NCBI GenBank assembly: GCA_965224845.1
Contig: CBDDAJ010000036.1
Coordinates: 139,606-203,605 of the forward strand
Source of the DNA: Wocania_A sp965224845
GTDB lineage: Bacteria > Bacteroidota > Bacteroidia > Flavobacteriales > Flavobacteriaceae
DNA length: 64,000 bases
Direction of reading: 5' to 3'
The notes below the pieces were generated by a model. It did no database searches, was not told the origin of the DNA, and saw nothing but the letters and a program-made list of their open reading frames with translations. The translations under genes were made by a program, and so were the position numbers. Within the stretch, counting starts at the first letter, position 1, and every line of letters begins with the position of its first letter. Positions 32,121 through 42,660 of this stretch are shown here, piece after piece.

Positions 32121-33251
32121 TTATAGTTTTATATAATTATCACTTCCATCGGTTAACCAATTTAATGAAAAACTTATAAACTCATTTTTTTTATAGTCAT
32201 CCTTTTCAAAAAAGAGCCCTATGTCGCCATTCTTTAAAATGGTTAATGATGAATAGGCAGACGACCCTGTATAAATAGTTTTGCCTTTACTCCATGTTTT
32301 ACCTTCATCATAGCTAATACGCACCGTCATGTTTACACGCCCTTTTACAGATTTGGCGTTAGAAAAAAGTAATCGGTTTTTCTTGTAACCCTCTTCTTTT
32401 AAGGTATATCTAATTATGCTAGCGTTACATTCTGGATCTTCAAGTTGAGTTTCTTGTTTTGTTACCCAAGTCCTTCCTTCATCAGTAGAAATATGAACAT
32501 ATCTGGTTCCTTTTTTATTATTTACTCTAGCATTAACCATCCAACTTCCATCTGCCAATTCAACAACTTTTGATTCGTTTGCAGGGGTTATTGGTGTGTT
32601 AAAAAGACGCCATGTTTTTCCATGGTCATCGCTTCCAAAAAGATGCATTCCACTATCTAAATTTACCATGCAATGAAGCAATTTACCTGTTCTGGTTTGA
32701 ATGCCTCGTCCAGAGGTTATAAATTTAAAATCGTTATGCCATTCTGGTTTTGCTATTTGCGAGGTAATATCCTCTGGTTTACTCCAGGTTTTTCCATTAT
32801 CTGAACTTTTCATGACATGCAAATAGTAAATGTCTTTTTCTGTGTCTAAATTCATAAAATTATAAAACAGAAAAATATCGTCAGTCATTTTATCTACAAT
32901 CATTGAAGGGTCTGAAGCCGACTTTCCCTCTGGGTAATCAATAACGGTTTCTATCGGTGTCCATGTTTTACCATTATCGCTACTTCTTCGCATAACAATA
33001 TTAATATCTTTACTCCATTTCAAATCTCCGCAAGAGGGTACGCGTTCATCTATTGTAGCAACTAAATCGCCATTTGGAGCTGTTACTATAGCAGGAATTC
33101 TGTAGCAAGACACCCCTTCTTGCATACCTGTGTTGAATAACGGTACAAGCTTAGGCTTTTCTTCAATGACTTCGTTACTGTTTTTGCTCTCTTTGCTTTT
33201 ACACGAGAAAAGTATCAGCACTAACCCTAAAATTAAAGTGTTTTTTATCAT
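32121..33251 (-). CDS. Sialidase (GH33-type) lipoprotein
   Basis: Cleaves terminal sialic acids from glycans. A lipoprotein signal ends at LVLILFSCKSK (Cys about 17). The family signatures are the RIP motif (SCYRIPAIV, about residue 56) and five Asp boxes of the type SxDxGxTW: SSDNGKTW twice, SDDHGKTW, STDEGRTW and SYDEGKTW. Length 376 aa is typical. The broken esterase nearby suggests an eroded sialoglycan locus. Confidence 0.88.
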   Translation of the reverse strand: MIKNTLILGLVLILFSCKSKESKNSNEVIEEKPKLVPLFNTGMQEGVSCYRIPAIVTAPNGDLVATIDERVPSCGDLKWSKDINIVMRRSSDNGKTWTPIETVIDYPEGKSASDPSMIVDKMTDDIFLFYNFMNLDTEKDIYYLHVMKSSDNGKTWSKPEDITSQIAKPEWHNDFKFITSGRGIQTRTGKLLHCMVNLDSGMHLFGSDDHGKTWRLFNTPITPANESKVVELADGSWMVNARVNNKKGTRYVHISTDEGRTWVTKQETQLEDPECNASIIRYTLKEEGYKKNRLLFSNAKSVKGRVNMTVRISYDEGKTWSKGKTIYTGSSAYSSLTILKNGDIGLFFEKDDYKKNEFISFSLNWLTDGSDNYIKL

Positions 33252-33330
33252 AAGTTTTGTTTCTATACACTAAATAACACAAATTTATGATAACTAAGGC
33301 TTTATAAAGAATCTCTTTTAAAATTTGATA

Positions 33331-34920
33331 TTATTTACCAATACAAATAATCGCTTTCATTGTTCTATGGTAAATATTCCCATTTGCAAAGCTTAATGAA
33401 TTAACGGTCCAGGTTTTACCTCTTTCTCCTAAATCGTTTATCGCTACAATTGCAGATTCATCAAAATTTTCCGCATTACTGTCTATAACATAAACAATCC
33501 CTAAAGCACTTGTAAAATAAATATAGCCATTAATCATCGTTGGAGACCCTAAAAAGCATTTTTGAAAGCCTCCTCCTCTAGTTCTATTATCAGAAGAATG
33601 CAATTGGCCTTGAGAGTTTAAACCATCATTTGATTGTTTTTCCCAAACAAAACCACCTGTTTCATTTATTTCTTCAGGAACTTCAAGGTATTCAGTGTTT
33701 TTATTAATCGTATTATGCCGCTTGATAAATGGCTTGTAAAGCCCCATAAAATAAACATCATTTTCAACTTGAATGTTGCAGTGGTAGTGGTAGTGATACT
33801 TACTTCCAAAATCTCTAATTTCTACATTTTTTAGAAGCTTATATTTTTTAGCTAGAGTATCATATTTATTAATATCTACAATACGCATATTGTTTTGGCT
33901 AATCAATTCACCTGTTTTGGTATCTACCGTTAGGTGCGATTTACCTTCATAAAACCACGATGCCTTTTCCTTATTCCAATGCTGAGTACTTAGAGCTCCC
34001 CAACCGGAAATGCTGTTTTTTTCTTTCGGTTCCCAATGCCATAATGCAGTGCCTTGATTCTTGCCGTTTAAGCTAATTAAACTTAAACCAACTGGTCGTT
34101 CTGGTACATTATGAGGGCCTCCTCTACCTATTAATATTGCCGGTTTCCCTTCATAGGTTTGGCCTAAAACCGGAGTGTTGTAATTAGTTACTGCGGCTTT
34201 GGTAACCCAAACTCTTTTTCCTGTTATTTTATCAAAAGCGTGGAGGTAATTCCATTCTGTAGTTCTAATTGAATCGTTTTCCTCAGCAGGCTCTACATTT
34301 AAAATTAAATCTTCAAAAAGAACAGAATCAAACTGTTTATTAAATGGACGGTTTGATGTAACAGGAATTGGTTGCCATGTGCGCTCCCAAATTAAATTAC
34401 CGTCCATAGAAAAGCAGGCCATTCCTCCACTAGCATTAATGGCCCAAACATGTTTTCCATCTGTCATTGGGGTTGGTGTCGTGGCATCACTAAAACCATA
34501 ATTGTACTCACTCTCAATGGTTCCTTTTACTGTTTTGCTCCATAAAGTATTTCCATTATTCGAATTTAAACAAAGTAAAATAATATCCTTACTAGATGCA
34601 CCACCCTTAATACCTGACGTTTTAGAATATTTTGGGTCATCATTTGGGGGATTTATTGTAAAAAATATTTTGTCATGCCAAACCGCAATACCGCTTTGCC
34701 CGCCTTCCGGCAAAGTTTTCTTCCATTTTATATTTTCTCCTGTTCTTACTGACCATTTTACAGGCACACTTAAAGCTGTTTCTACTTTCCAGCTACCATC
34801 CGGACCACCAGACATGGGCCATTGGTTTTCACTATGAGCTACTGCAACTACATTTTTTTTTGAAGTACTGCATGAAATGATGATAAGACAACTAAATAAT
34901 AATTTAAAACAGAACCTCAT
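33331..34920 (-). CDS. PQQ-like beta-propeller lipoprotein
   Basis: A lipoprotein signal (LLFSCLIIISCSTSKK) is followed by a 529-aa domain with repeated W-docking blades (LCLNSNNGNTLWSKTVKG, AFDKITGKRVWVTKA). This is the PQQ-dehydrogenase-like repeat fold, as in BamB and many planctomycete-type proteins. No cofactor site can be confirmed. It lies 12 bp from the di-heme peroxidase gene, consistent with a periplasmic electron-transfer or oxidation role. Confidence 0.75.
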   Translation of the reverse strand: MRFCFKLLFSCLIIISCSTSKKNVVAVAHSENQWPMSGGPDGSWKVETALSVPVKWSVRTGENIKWKKTLPEGGQSGIAVWHDKIFFTINPPNDDPKYSKTSGIKGGASSKDIILLCLNSNNGNTLWSKTVKGTIESEYNYGFSDATTPTPMTDGKHVWAINASGGMACFSMDGNLIWERTWQPIPVTSNRPFNKQFDSVLFEDLILNVEPAEENDSIRTTEWNYLHAFDKITGKRVWVTKAAVTNYNTPVLGQTYEGKPAILIGRGGPHNVPERPVGLSLISLNGKNQGTALWHWEPKEKNSISGWGALSTQHWNKEKASWFYEGKSHLTVDTKTGELISQNNMRIVDINKYDTLAKKYKLLKNVEIRDFGSKYHYHYHCNIQVENDVYFMGLYKPFIKRHNTINKNTEYLEVPEEINETGGFVWEKQSNDGLNSQGQLHSSDNRTRGGGFQKCFLGSPTMINGYIYFTSALGIVYVIDSNAENFDESAIVAINDLGERGKTWTVNSLSFANGNIYHRTMKAIICIGK

Positions 34921-34931
34921 TTTATGCCTTT

Positions 34932-35960
34932 TTAATTTAACAAATACTTTGGTTTTTTTATATAATCTTCAGGGACCTCTCCCGATAATGTCTTTAAGAA
35001 TAGTTGTATTTTTAGAGCTTCTTCCTCACTAATCTCCAAACCTCTTTCGTGCCTTCCCATTAATTTTACTGCACGCACTAACTCCTTAGCAGAAGCATCA
35101 TGAAAATAGGGGGCTGTTTTTTCAACATGTCTCAAAGGAGCAACTCTAAAAAACATCTTGTAAGCAGATATTTTTTTTACGCGATAATATCCCAAATCAT
35201 TTTTGTTTGGCCAATCTTCAGTGATTCCCAATTTCTGAATCATTTGCCCGCCAAAGTTCGATCCTGTATGGCAAGAATAGCAGCTTTTTGAATTAAAAAC
35301 ATGCCCGCCTTCAACCGCTTCTTCAGATAAAGCATTATCATCCCCTTCAATAAATATATCAATTGGTGCCGGTGTTATTAATCCCTTAATAAAAGCTTGT
35401 AATGCATCAACTATATTATCAACAGAAACCGCTTTATCGCTTTTAGGGAAAGCTGACTCAAACAACGTAATATAGCTTGAAACTTTTTCAAGACGCTGTA
35501 CAATTTCATTTTCATCATTCACATTCATCTCATAAGGATTCATTAGCGAATGTTTTAGTTTTTCAGTTAAACTAGTAATCCCTCCATCGGCATTATACAT
35601 AGACAGAGAGGCTACATTATATATAGTTGGAACATCTCTAAACGTTTCACCATTTTCTTTAGATCTCAGATAAAATGACCCGTTTGTTCCATTATGCTTT
35701 AGGTCATGACAGCTATTACAAGATATTGTAGCGTGTAATGAAAGTCTTTTATCAAAATACAACTGCCTTCCTAAATCAATCTTTTTTTTATTATCATTAA
35801 GATACTGACTATCTACTTTAACAGGAACAAAATAAGGCTTTAGTATTTCTCTTAAACTTTGGGCTTTATTATTCGCGTTTGATTGAGCGCATCCAACTAT
35901 TGAAATCCCACAGAATACCCCTGAAAAAAACACCAATTTAAAACGACTTATTAAATCCAA
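34932..35960 (-). CDS. Di-heme cytochrome c peroxidase / MauG family lipoprotein
   Basis: Two c-type heme sites are present, CNSCH at residues 81-85 and CYSCH at 227-231, in the layout of bacterial cytochrome c peroxidases. The signal ends in a lipobox at IVGCAQ (Cys24), placing the protein in the outer or periplasmic membrane face. MauG-like members oxidise protein or small substrates rather than detoxify peroxide. It is 2 bp from the transporter gene upstream. Confidence 0.88.
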   Translation of the reverse strand: MDLISRFKLVFFSGVFCGISIVGCAQSNANNKAQSLREILKPYFVPVKVDSQYLNDNKKKIDLGRQLYFDKRLSLHATISCNSCHDLKHNGTNGSFYLRSKENGETFRDVPTIYNVASLSMYNADGGITSLTEKLKHSLMNPYEMNVNDENEIVQRLEKVSSYITLFESAFPKSDKAVSVDNIVDALQAFIKGLITPAPIDIFIEGDDNALSEEAVEGGHVFNSKSCYSCHTGSNFGGQMIQKLGITEDWPNKNDLGYYRVKKISAYKMFFRVAPLRHVEKTAPYFHDASAKELVRAVKLMGRHERGLEISEEEALKIQLFLKTLSGEVPEDYIKKPKYLLN

Positions 35961-35962
35961 AC

Positions 35963-37282
35963 CTATACGTTTCTAGAATTACTATAGCCATAAAAAATAA
36001 CTGGTACCAAACAAAGCATTGGTATAATGAATGAGAACTTTACCTCTGGAATACCCAGTATTAAAGTATCTGCCAAATTTGGCCCTCCAATATCAATCAT
36101 AAGCCCTTGAATTGGTGGAAAAACTGCGCCTCCTACTATAGCCATAACTAAAAAGGCAGACCCTACTTTAGCCTCTTCACCCATGTCTTTTAATGCAATT
36201 CCATAAATTGTTGGAAAGTTAATTGACATAAATAGCGAGATACAGACCAAAGAAATTAAACCCGGAATTCCAGGCATTAATATAGCTCCAATACAACAAA
36301 ATACAGACATTACTCCATAAATAAATAAAAGCTTTGCCGGTTTAAATTTACTCATTAATCCTGTTGCTATAAATCGCCCTGCTAAAAAAATCGACATCGC
36401 AAACATATTCCAGTAGGTTGCACTTAATTGATCATCTGCCGGTCTCGATTCATTTAAAAATTCAACATACTGAAAAATTGCAGTCCAACACATTATTTGT
36501 GCTCCAACATAAGTCATTTGGGTTAATACGCCTGGTAAAAAGGCTTTTTTAGAAAACACTTTTGAAAGTGATTCTTTAAAGGTCATTTTTATATCATCTT
36601 GTACTTTAGGTATTTTAGTAATCCCTACGATAAGCAGTACAATCAAAACCACGCAACCTATTCCTAAGTATGGGTATGAGATAATCTCTAAATCTGATGT
36701 TCTAATACTGGCTTGAGTTGCGGAGTCTAAAGCGGCATAAGCCGATTTATCATAATTTTGAGATTGAATTTGACTCAACACAACAAATTGAGCAACCATC
36801 ATACCTGTTAATGAGCCTACAGGGTTAAAAGCTTGTGCCAGATTTAAACGCTGAGTTGCTGTTTCCTTATGCCCTAAGGATAAAATTAGCGGGTTTGCAG
36901 TAGTTTCAAGCAATGACAAGCCACAAGTTATTACATATAAAGAAAACAGGAAAAAGTAGTAATTTTCTAAGGCCGAAGCCGGATAGAATAAAAAAGCTCC
37001 AACAGCAAACAATAACAAGCCAAATAAAATCCCGGATTTATAGTTGTATTTCCTAATAAATAATGCTGCTGGAATGGCCATAAAACCATAACCAAAATAA
37101 AAAGCAAACTGAACTAAATAGGCCTGAAACCAACTTAGTTCTGGCATTACTTTTTTAAATGCTGTAACCATTGGGTTTGTTACATCATTAGCAAACCCCC
37201 AAAGTGCAAATAAAGAGGTTATTACAATAAAAGGAATTAATAATTCTTTACTTACTATTGGCGCAGTCTTTTGGTTGGTCAT
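35963..37282 (-). CDS. FucP-like sugar MFS transporter
   Basis: A 439-aa protein with about 12 hydrophobic segments. The N-terminal FIVITSLFALWGFANDVTNP is typical of the FHS (fucose-glucose-galactose:H+ symporter) branch, common in Bacteroidota glycan loci. Sialidase next door would make a sialic acid or another monosaccharide a reasonable cargo, but this is inference. Confidence 0.85.
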   Translation of the reverse strand: MTNQKTAPIVSKELLIPFIVITSLFALWGFANDVTNPMVTAFKKVMPELSWFQAYLVQFAFYFGYGFMAIPAALFIRKYNYKSGILFGLLLFAVGAFLFYPASALENYYFFLFSLYVITCGLSLLETTANPLILSLGHKETATQRLNLAQAFNPVGSLTGMMVAQFVVLSQIQSQNYDKSAYAALDSATQASIRTSDLEIISYPYLGIGCVVLIVLLIVGITKIPKVQDDIKMTFKESLSKVFSKKAFLPGVLTQMTYVGAQIMCWTAIFQYVEFLNESRPADDQLSATYWNMFAMSIFLAGRFIATGLMSKFKPAKLLFIYGVMSVFCCIGAILMPGIPGLISLVCISLFMSINFPTIYGIALKDMGEEAKVGSAFLVMAIVGGAVFPPIQGLMIDIGGPNLADTLILGIPEVKFSFIIPMLCLVPVIFYGYSNSRNV

Positions 37283-37306
37283 AAAAATTTGAAATGAAAT
37301 TATAAA

Positions 37307-38656
37307 TTAAGATAAGATTTTAGGTAATTCCCCTGTACTATCGGCAAACGATTCTGTTTCTACACCAATTTTATTTAACATACTCACAAACAAATTGGCC
37401 ATATGAACATGTTTAGGGTCAAAGACCTCGTAAGAACCATGTTTAACACCAAGCTTTGATCCTCCAGCAAGAACCAGCGGATAATTATTGGCATTATGGG
37501 TAGAACAACAAGCACTTCCATATAAAACCAAGGTATTATCTAATAAAGAACCATGCTCATCATGAGTGTTTTCCATTCTATCTAAAAAATAAGCAAACTG
37601 TTTAGACAACCATTGATCATACTTCCCTAAACGTTCTTGATACCCTGTTTTTCTATCGTGAGTCATTCCATGGTGTCCTGTAAAATTTAGAGTTAACTTA
37701 GGAAAAGCATCAAAAAGCCCCATACCATCTTCTCGTCCCATCATAAATGTCATGACACGTGTTAAATCTGTTTGTAAACCAAGTATCATCAAATCCATTG
37801 TTGAACGCAAATAGGCCTCAGGGTTTACTGTGGCATCCACGTTCAAATTAATATAAGAGGCATCAAAAGCTTTCATGGGAATATCCAGCCATTTTTCATT
37901 TCGCTTTACCTGCTCTTCTATTGAATTTAAAGAAGACATGTATTCGTCTAACTTGACATTATCATTATACCCCAATAGTTTTTTAAGACGTTTACTATCT
38001 TCTAAAACCAAGTCTACAATTTTTTTGTCTTGTTGCAGGCTTTTTCTTCGTTCAACAGACGTAGCTCCTCCTGTAGGCGAAAAATAGCGTTCAAAAATTT
38101 CTCTTTGTCTATGTTCTGAAGGAATAGCTTTTCCTGTAGAATCGAATGATAATGTTGAAGCTCTTGATTTGTAACCAACACCGCCATCTGTAGATAATGT
38201 TAATGAGGGTATTCTTGTATATTTTGATAGTTTTTGAGCTGCAACTTGATCGACAGATATCGTATTTAAATACTTATCACCTCTTAAGTCACCACCAGTA
38301 AGAAAGGTATCTCCTGCCATATGGCCTAAAACATTTCGACTATTAGGGTGACTTAATCCCCCCAATACCGATAGTTTTTTTCGATACGGTTCTAAAGGAG
38401 ATAAAGAATTTGTAAACTTATAATCTTTTCCTGTGGCATGCGGGAACCAATGCCATTGCGCATGCTTAGAATCTGCCCCGGGCGACATGCTTACACCATT
38501 AGGAAAATACAAAATACAAAGTCTTTTAGGGGTATTGGGCTCAGCAAAACTAGTTAGCGTTCCCATTCCCATACATTCCAAATAAGGTAACATGCAAGCC
38601 GCACCTACCCCTTTTATAAATGTTCTTCGATCTAAATGCCATGATTTCTTACCCAT
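37307..38656 (-). CDS. DUF1552 protein with Tat signal
   Basis: The N-terminus carries a twin-arginine-type signal (LDRRTFIKGVGAACMLPYL). The rest matches DUF1552, with YFPNGVSMSPG, ATGKDYKFTNSLSPLEPYRK and GHMAGDTFLTGG. Such proteins occur with DUF1592-type cytochromes, mainly in Planctomycetota and Verrucomicrobiota, and in some marine Bacteroidota; function unknown. The stop of the upstream cytochrome gene is 5 bp away, so the pair is co-transcribed. Confidence 0.85.
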   Translation of the reverse strand: MGKKSWHLDRRTFIKGVGAACMLPYLECMGMGTLTSFAEPNTPKRLCILYFPNGVSMSPGADSKHAQWHWFPHATGKDYKFTNSLSPLEPYRKKLSVLGGLSHPNSRNVLGHMAGDTFLTGGDLRGDKYLNTISVDQVAAQKLSKYTRIPSLTLSTDGGVGYKSRASTLSFDSTGKAIPSEHRQREIFERYFSPTGGATSVERRKSLQQDKKIVDLVLEDSKRLKKLLGYNDNVKLDEYMSSLNSIEEQVKRNEKWLDIPMKAFDASYINLNVDATVNPEAYLRSTMDLMILGLQTDLTRVMTFMMGREDGMGLFDAFPKLTLNFTGHHGMTHDRKTGYQERLGKYDQWLSKQFAYFLDRMENTHDEHGSLLDNTLVLYGSACCSTHNANNYPLVLAGGSKLGVKHGSYEVFDPKHVHMANLFVSMLNKIGVETESFADSTGELPKILS

Positions 38657-38661
38657 ATCTA

Positions 38662-41600
38662 TTAATTTTTAGCTATAGTATTTCTTTCGTTATCTATTTT
38701 ATTTAAAAAAGAATCGCTTTTTATAATCTCTTCAAAAACCGTTTTAAACTTATAGTTATTAGCTTTTACTTTTTCAACGATGCGGTTTAATTCTTTTTCA
38801 TCCGAAAAACTTACATCTCTTCCTAAGGCATAGGCAAACAAATGCTCTACTACCGATTTGGTAAACTCCTCTTTTTTCCTTGTTAAAAGGTATTCTTTGA
38901 TCCCTGTAATACCTTCCACTTCATTGCCATCGGGTAGTTTAGATTTTGAATCTATAAGATTTCCTTTGTATGCTTTTCGAAATCTTCCTACTGCATCATA
39001 ATTCTCGAAAGCAACGCCATAAGGGTCAATTTTTAAATGGCAATCGATACAAGATACTTTATTTCTGTGTAATTCCAACTGTTCTTTTAACGTTAAGTTC
39101 TCAAAACCAGGAGTTTCCGGATCTAATTCAGGTACATTTGGCGGTGGCGGTGGCGGTGCATCCCCTAGAATTTTTTCTTTTAACCATACCGCTCGTTTTA
39201 TAGGGTGAGCTTGAACACCATCTGAATGGCCTGCCAAAAATGCACCTTGAGACAATAAGCCTCCCCGATTTTTTTCTTTAGGTATGGCAACTGGTCGGAA
39301 TTGATTCCCTACAACACCATCTATTCCATAAAACTCTGCTAGGTTTTGATTTAGCATAGCAAAGTCTGAATCGATAAAATTTAAAATACTTTTATTTTCC
39401 TTTAATATATAATGGATAAAGTTATAGGTTTCTTTAGCCATATCTGCCTTGACAAACCGTGTGAAATCAGGATATAAATTAACATCAATATTAATGCTTT
39501 TTAATCGATCTACTCGTAACCATTCATAGGCAAAGGCTTCAATCATTTTTAAAGTCTTTGGACTTTCAATCATTCTATCGATTTGATTAGATAATTCATT
39601 TTTTAACATCCCTAAAGACGCTAATTCTGTTAGCTTTTCATCTGGTGGCGAATTCCATAAAAAATAGGCCATTTTAGCACCCAGGAAAAAATCATCATTA
39701 AACATTCTTGGTCCAGATTTTTCAGACTCTAACAAATACAAAAAGTTAGGCGAACACAAAATAGCGACCAACACTTCTTTAACACTATCTTCATATACGT
39801 TAAAATCATCTTTTATATCATTCCAAAAATTAAAATAACGCTCTAATTCGCCATCAATTAAAGGGCGCCTAAACGCCTTTTCCATAAATTTTTTAAGAAC
39901 TTCGGCAGTATAAACTTGATAGTTGTTTTTATTTGGTGAATCGAAAAATATAGTAGAATGGCTTTTTGGTGGCCAAACGGGGTGGTATGGCGTCTCTAAC
40001 TCCATAGATTCAACCAATAATGCGGGGCCGTTTTCTTTCTTGTTTTTTACTAAGTGGTCATTCCATAAACCTACTATCATAGTATTCGAAAAAGGTTCGG
40101 TTTCTATAGGATCGTAAACCGGAACAGGCAAGTTCTCTAATTGTCCTGTAAACTCAAAAGTTTTAAAATCTCCTACTTCAGAAGTTACTTCTTTACTTAC
40201 ATCAAAGGTTTGGTAATCCATCCCATCGTCTGTTCTGGTTGCAACAAATGCTTTTATTGAAGGAACCAAATCTTTATATTGACTTTGATTCTTTTCAGCC
40301 TCTAATTTAAGTGCTTTAGGGATCTCACTGTCTTCTGGTAATGGTGTAAATCGTAAATTCTTATACCCTACAAAAAAGCTTCCGCCTAACAAAATTTTAT
40401 ATTTCCCTTTGCGTAAATAAGCTAAAGTAACCGGTGTAACTATTTCACTTTGATTTTCTAAGGATTTAGGTAATTGTAAACGCTCCTCAATTTTATTGAA
40501 TATTCCTATTTTAAACAGAAAAGAAGGCATGTTTTCTTGCGAAACATATGGATGTACCAAATCTACCTGATAAAAACTGTCTTTCGGAATTTTGATTTCA
40601 AAGCGCGAGGATGTTACTGAATCTACTCTAACAGGGACCAACACACTATCCTTAAAAACCAAGTTGCTATTCTGTTCACTATGTACTGCCAAAAGATTAA
40701 TAGTACGAGGTGTTACTTTTGCGGGTTTATTTTCTCTTAACTCTATTAAGCCTTCTCCTCTTGTAATACCATAACCTTTTGAAGCTTTAACCCTAAACAC
40801 AAAATTACCTTGTTTTGGATAATTGTTTTTTATCAACATTTTTGCATTTGGCGATGGCCCTTGCCATGATCGTGGTGGCACATCTTTATGAGGAAGTGCC
40901 GAATACAAAATCATACCGTCTTCTTCTACAGCATATCTATCGCTCCACGACCCTCTCATATCTACACCAATTCTTTTTTTAATACTATCTGTTACATCAA
41001 AGTTTTTACCTTCATTATCATAAAGATCTACTTTAAAATCTTCGTGCTTAATTGCTGCCGACTGAAACCCACCAAACTCTGCAGCTATTTTCCCTTCACC
41101 TATGCCTTTTCCAAAAGTGATTTTATATTTTTTTGATTTTGGTTTAGGGCCTTTTACAATGGCTTTATTTAAAGCTTCACGAGCTATTTTTTGATAATAA
41201 TCTATATGTAATGACGATATTTGAAGCACATCGCCATTATTAGAAAAGCCCATTTTAGACTTTCCGTCGTCTGGTAAAACATTACCAAAGTTTATTGGCA
41301 GCTCTAACAATTGATTAAGTGTATTGGTATATTGGGCCTTTGTTAATCGCCTGGTAACACTTTTATTAGTTGCGCTTTTCTTATCTGCAGCATGCTCTAA
41401 AGCATTTGTAATCCAATCCACAACCATTCTACGCTCTTGTACCGTTAGTTGTGGTTTCTTTTTTGGTGGCATATTACCTGCGTTAATCTCATCTAAAGCC
41501 GAATGCCATTTTTCTGCGTCTCCACCATGAACCATATCCCAATTTAAAACATCAAGGCGCATGTCTCCTTTTTGTTTTGTTGGCCCATGGCATTGATAAC

Positions 41601-42660
41601 AATACTTGTCTAAAATGGGTTGAATATCATTAGCATATTTTAAAGATGCTTCTGTAGGCTCTGCTTCCAACAATTGCTCTTTTAAAACTAAAGCCAATTG
41701 ATCTTTTTTTGCTTTAGCTTCAGCTTCAGCATTAGCTTCTTGTTTTTCTATCTCTGCAACTTGCTGTTTTAATTCTGGTTTAACACTATCTAATGACCGT
41801 GTGATCCAATTTAAAATACTATTCCGTTCTTTTTCCGACAAAGGTTCCTCTTCTTCTGGAGGCATATTCCCTTTGCTAATTTCAGTAAAAACGTTTTTCC
41901 ATATTTTAACATTCTTAGCACTTATCATTTTCCATCCCACATTATCTAATCGCAAATCGCCTTTTTGCTTATTGGCATTATGACAATCAAAACAATTGTT
42001 ACTCATTATAGGATGAATGGTATCGGCAAAAACAAATGCCTCATTTATTTCATTAGTATGATCTGACTCTTTTAATTCTTTAATCGAAGACAGTATGGAT
42101 TCTGCCTCAGTTTTTTTAACACCTAAAAAATCTTTTAATCCTTCTGGCATATCCTTGGTTAAATAATTAGCGCCATGTGTTAAAGTGCCTCCATAATGTC
42201 CTGTTAAAGAAAGAAGCACCACATTTATAACTAAAACCCATTGATATGCTTTTACATAATGCTTAGATTTTGAATACACCCATAAACGAAAAACCAATAG
42301 CCATACACATAATAAAGCCGTAAACCAACCTAACCATTTATGGAAAGCCAATACTTCATCGTTATAGCCTCCTGTTGATGCCAGAAAAAAACCAAAAACT
42401 ACAGCAGGAATTAAACTAATAGCACTAAACCATAGTAACACTTTATTAGCGTTATCTAAGTTTAATTGAGGCTTGATTATGTTTATAAGCTCTAAAAAAA
42501 AGACACCTATTAATGCGCCTATAGGTAAATGCAGAATTAATGGGTGAAAGTTTCCAAAAAAGCGTATTATATCATTAGTTTCTTTAGTGTTTATTGGAAT
42601 CAACACTAGCGCTAATAAAATTAAAGTAAAGCTGCTCGCAAATAATAGGGTTGGTCTCAA
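38662..42660 (-). CDS. Large membrane c-type cytochrome with DUF1587/1592/1588/1585-type domains
   Basis: The 1332-aa protein has an N-terminal membrane domain (about five hydrophobic segments to residue 155). Two planctomycete-type cytochrome c modules follow (CFDCH at 223-227 and CYQCH at 354-358, each followed by QKGD.RLD). The long C-terminal part has the DUF1592 set, including MAYFLWNSPPDEKL, SQGAFLAGHSDGVQAHPIKR and a third heme-like CIDCH in the DUF1588 block. The partner is the adjacent DUF1552 protein. Likely a periplasm-facing oxidation system; the substrate is unknown. Confidence 0.85.
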   Translation of the reverse strand: MRPTLLFASSFTLILLALVLIPINTKETNDIIRFFGNFHPLILHLPIGALIGVFFLELINIIKPQLNLDNANKVLLWFSAISLIPAVVFGFFLASTGGYNDEVLAFHKWLGWFTALLCVWLLVFRLWVYSKSKHYVKAYQWVLVINVVLLSLTGHYGGTLTHGANYLTKDMPEGLKDFLGVKKTEAESILSSIKELKESDHTNEINEAFVFADTIHPIMSNNCFDCHNANKQKGDLRLDNVGWKMISAKNVKIWKNVFTEISKGNMPPEEEEPLSEKERNSILNWITRSLDSVKPELKQQVAEIEKQEANAEAEAKAKKDQLALVLKEQLLEAEPTEASLKYANDIQPILDKYCYQCHGPTKQKGDMRLDVLNWDMVHGGDAEKWHSALDEINAGNMPPKKKPQLTVQERRMVVDWITNALEHAADKKSATNKSVTRRLTKAQYTNTLNQLLELPINFGNVLPDDGKSKMGFSNNGDVLQISSLHIDYYQKIAREALNKAIVKGPKPKSKKYKITFGKGIGEGKIAAEFGGFQSAAIKHEDFKVDLYDNEGKNFDVTDSIKKRIGVDMRGSWSDRYAVEEDGMILYSALPHKDVPPRSWQGPSPNAKMLIKNNYPKQGNFVFRVKASKGYGITRGEGLIELRENKPAKVTPRTINLLAVHSEQNSNLVFKDSVLVPVRVDSVTSSRFEIKIPKDSFYQVDLVHPYVSQENMPSFLFKIGIFNKIEERLQLPKSLENQSEIVTPVTLAYLRKGKYKILLGGSFFVGYKNLRFTPLPEDSEIPKALKLEAEKNQSQYKDLVPSIKAFVATRTDDGMDYQTFDVSKEVTSEVGDFKTFEFTGQLENLPVPVYDPIETEPFSNTMIVGLWNDHLVKNKKENGPALLVESMELETPYHPVWPPKSHSTIFFDSPNKNNYQVYTAEVLKKFMEKAFRRPLIDGELERYFNFWNDIKDDFNVYEDSVKEVLVAILCSPNFLYLLESEKSGPRMFNDDFFLGAKMAYFLWNSPPDEKLTELASLGMLKNELSNQIDRMIESPKTLKMIEAFAYEWLRVDRLKSINIDVNLYPDFTRFVKADMAKETYNFIHYILKENKSILNFIDSDFAMLNQNLAEFYGIDGVVGNQFRPVAIPKEKNRGGLLSQGAFLAGHSDGVQAHPIKRAVWLKEKILGDAPPPPPPNVPELDPETPGFENLTLKEQLELHRNKVSCIDCHLKIDPYGVAFENYDAVGRFRKAYKGNLIDSKSKLPDGNEVEGITGIKEYLLTRKKEEFTKSVVEHLFAYALGRDVSFSDEKELNRIVEKVKANNYKFKTVFEEIIKSDSFLNKIDNERNTIAKN

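Noticed and set aside
41690..41760. Low-complexity repeat rich in alanine and glutamate codons inside the large cytochrome
   Set aside because: It encodes a linker helix (EANAEAEAKAKKDQ) between the two heme modules and is not a separate element.
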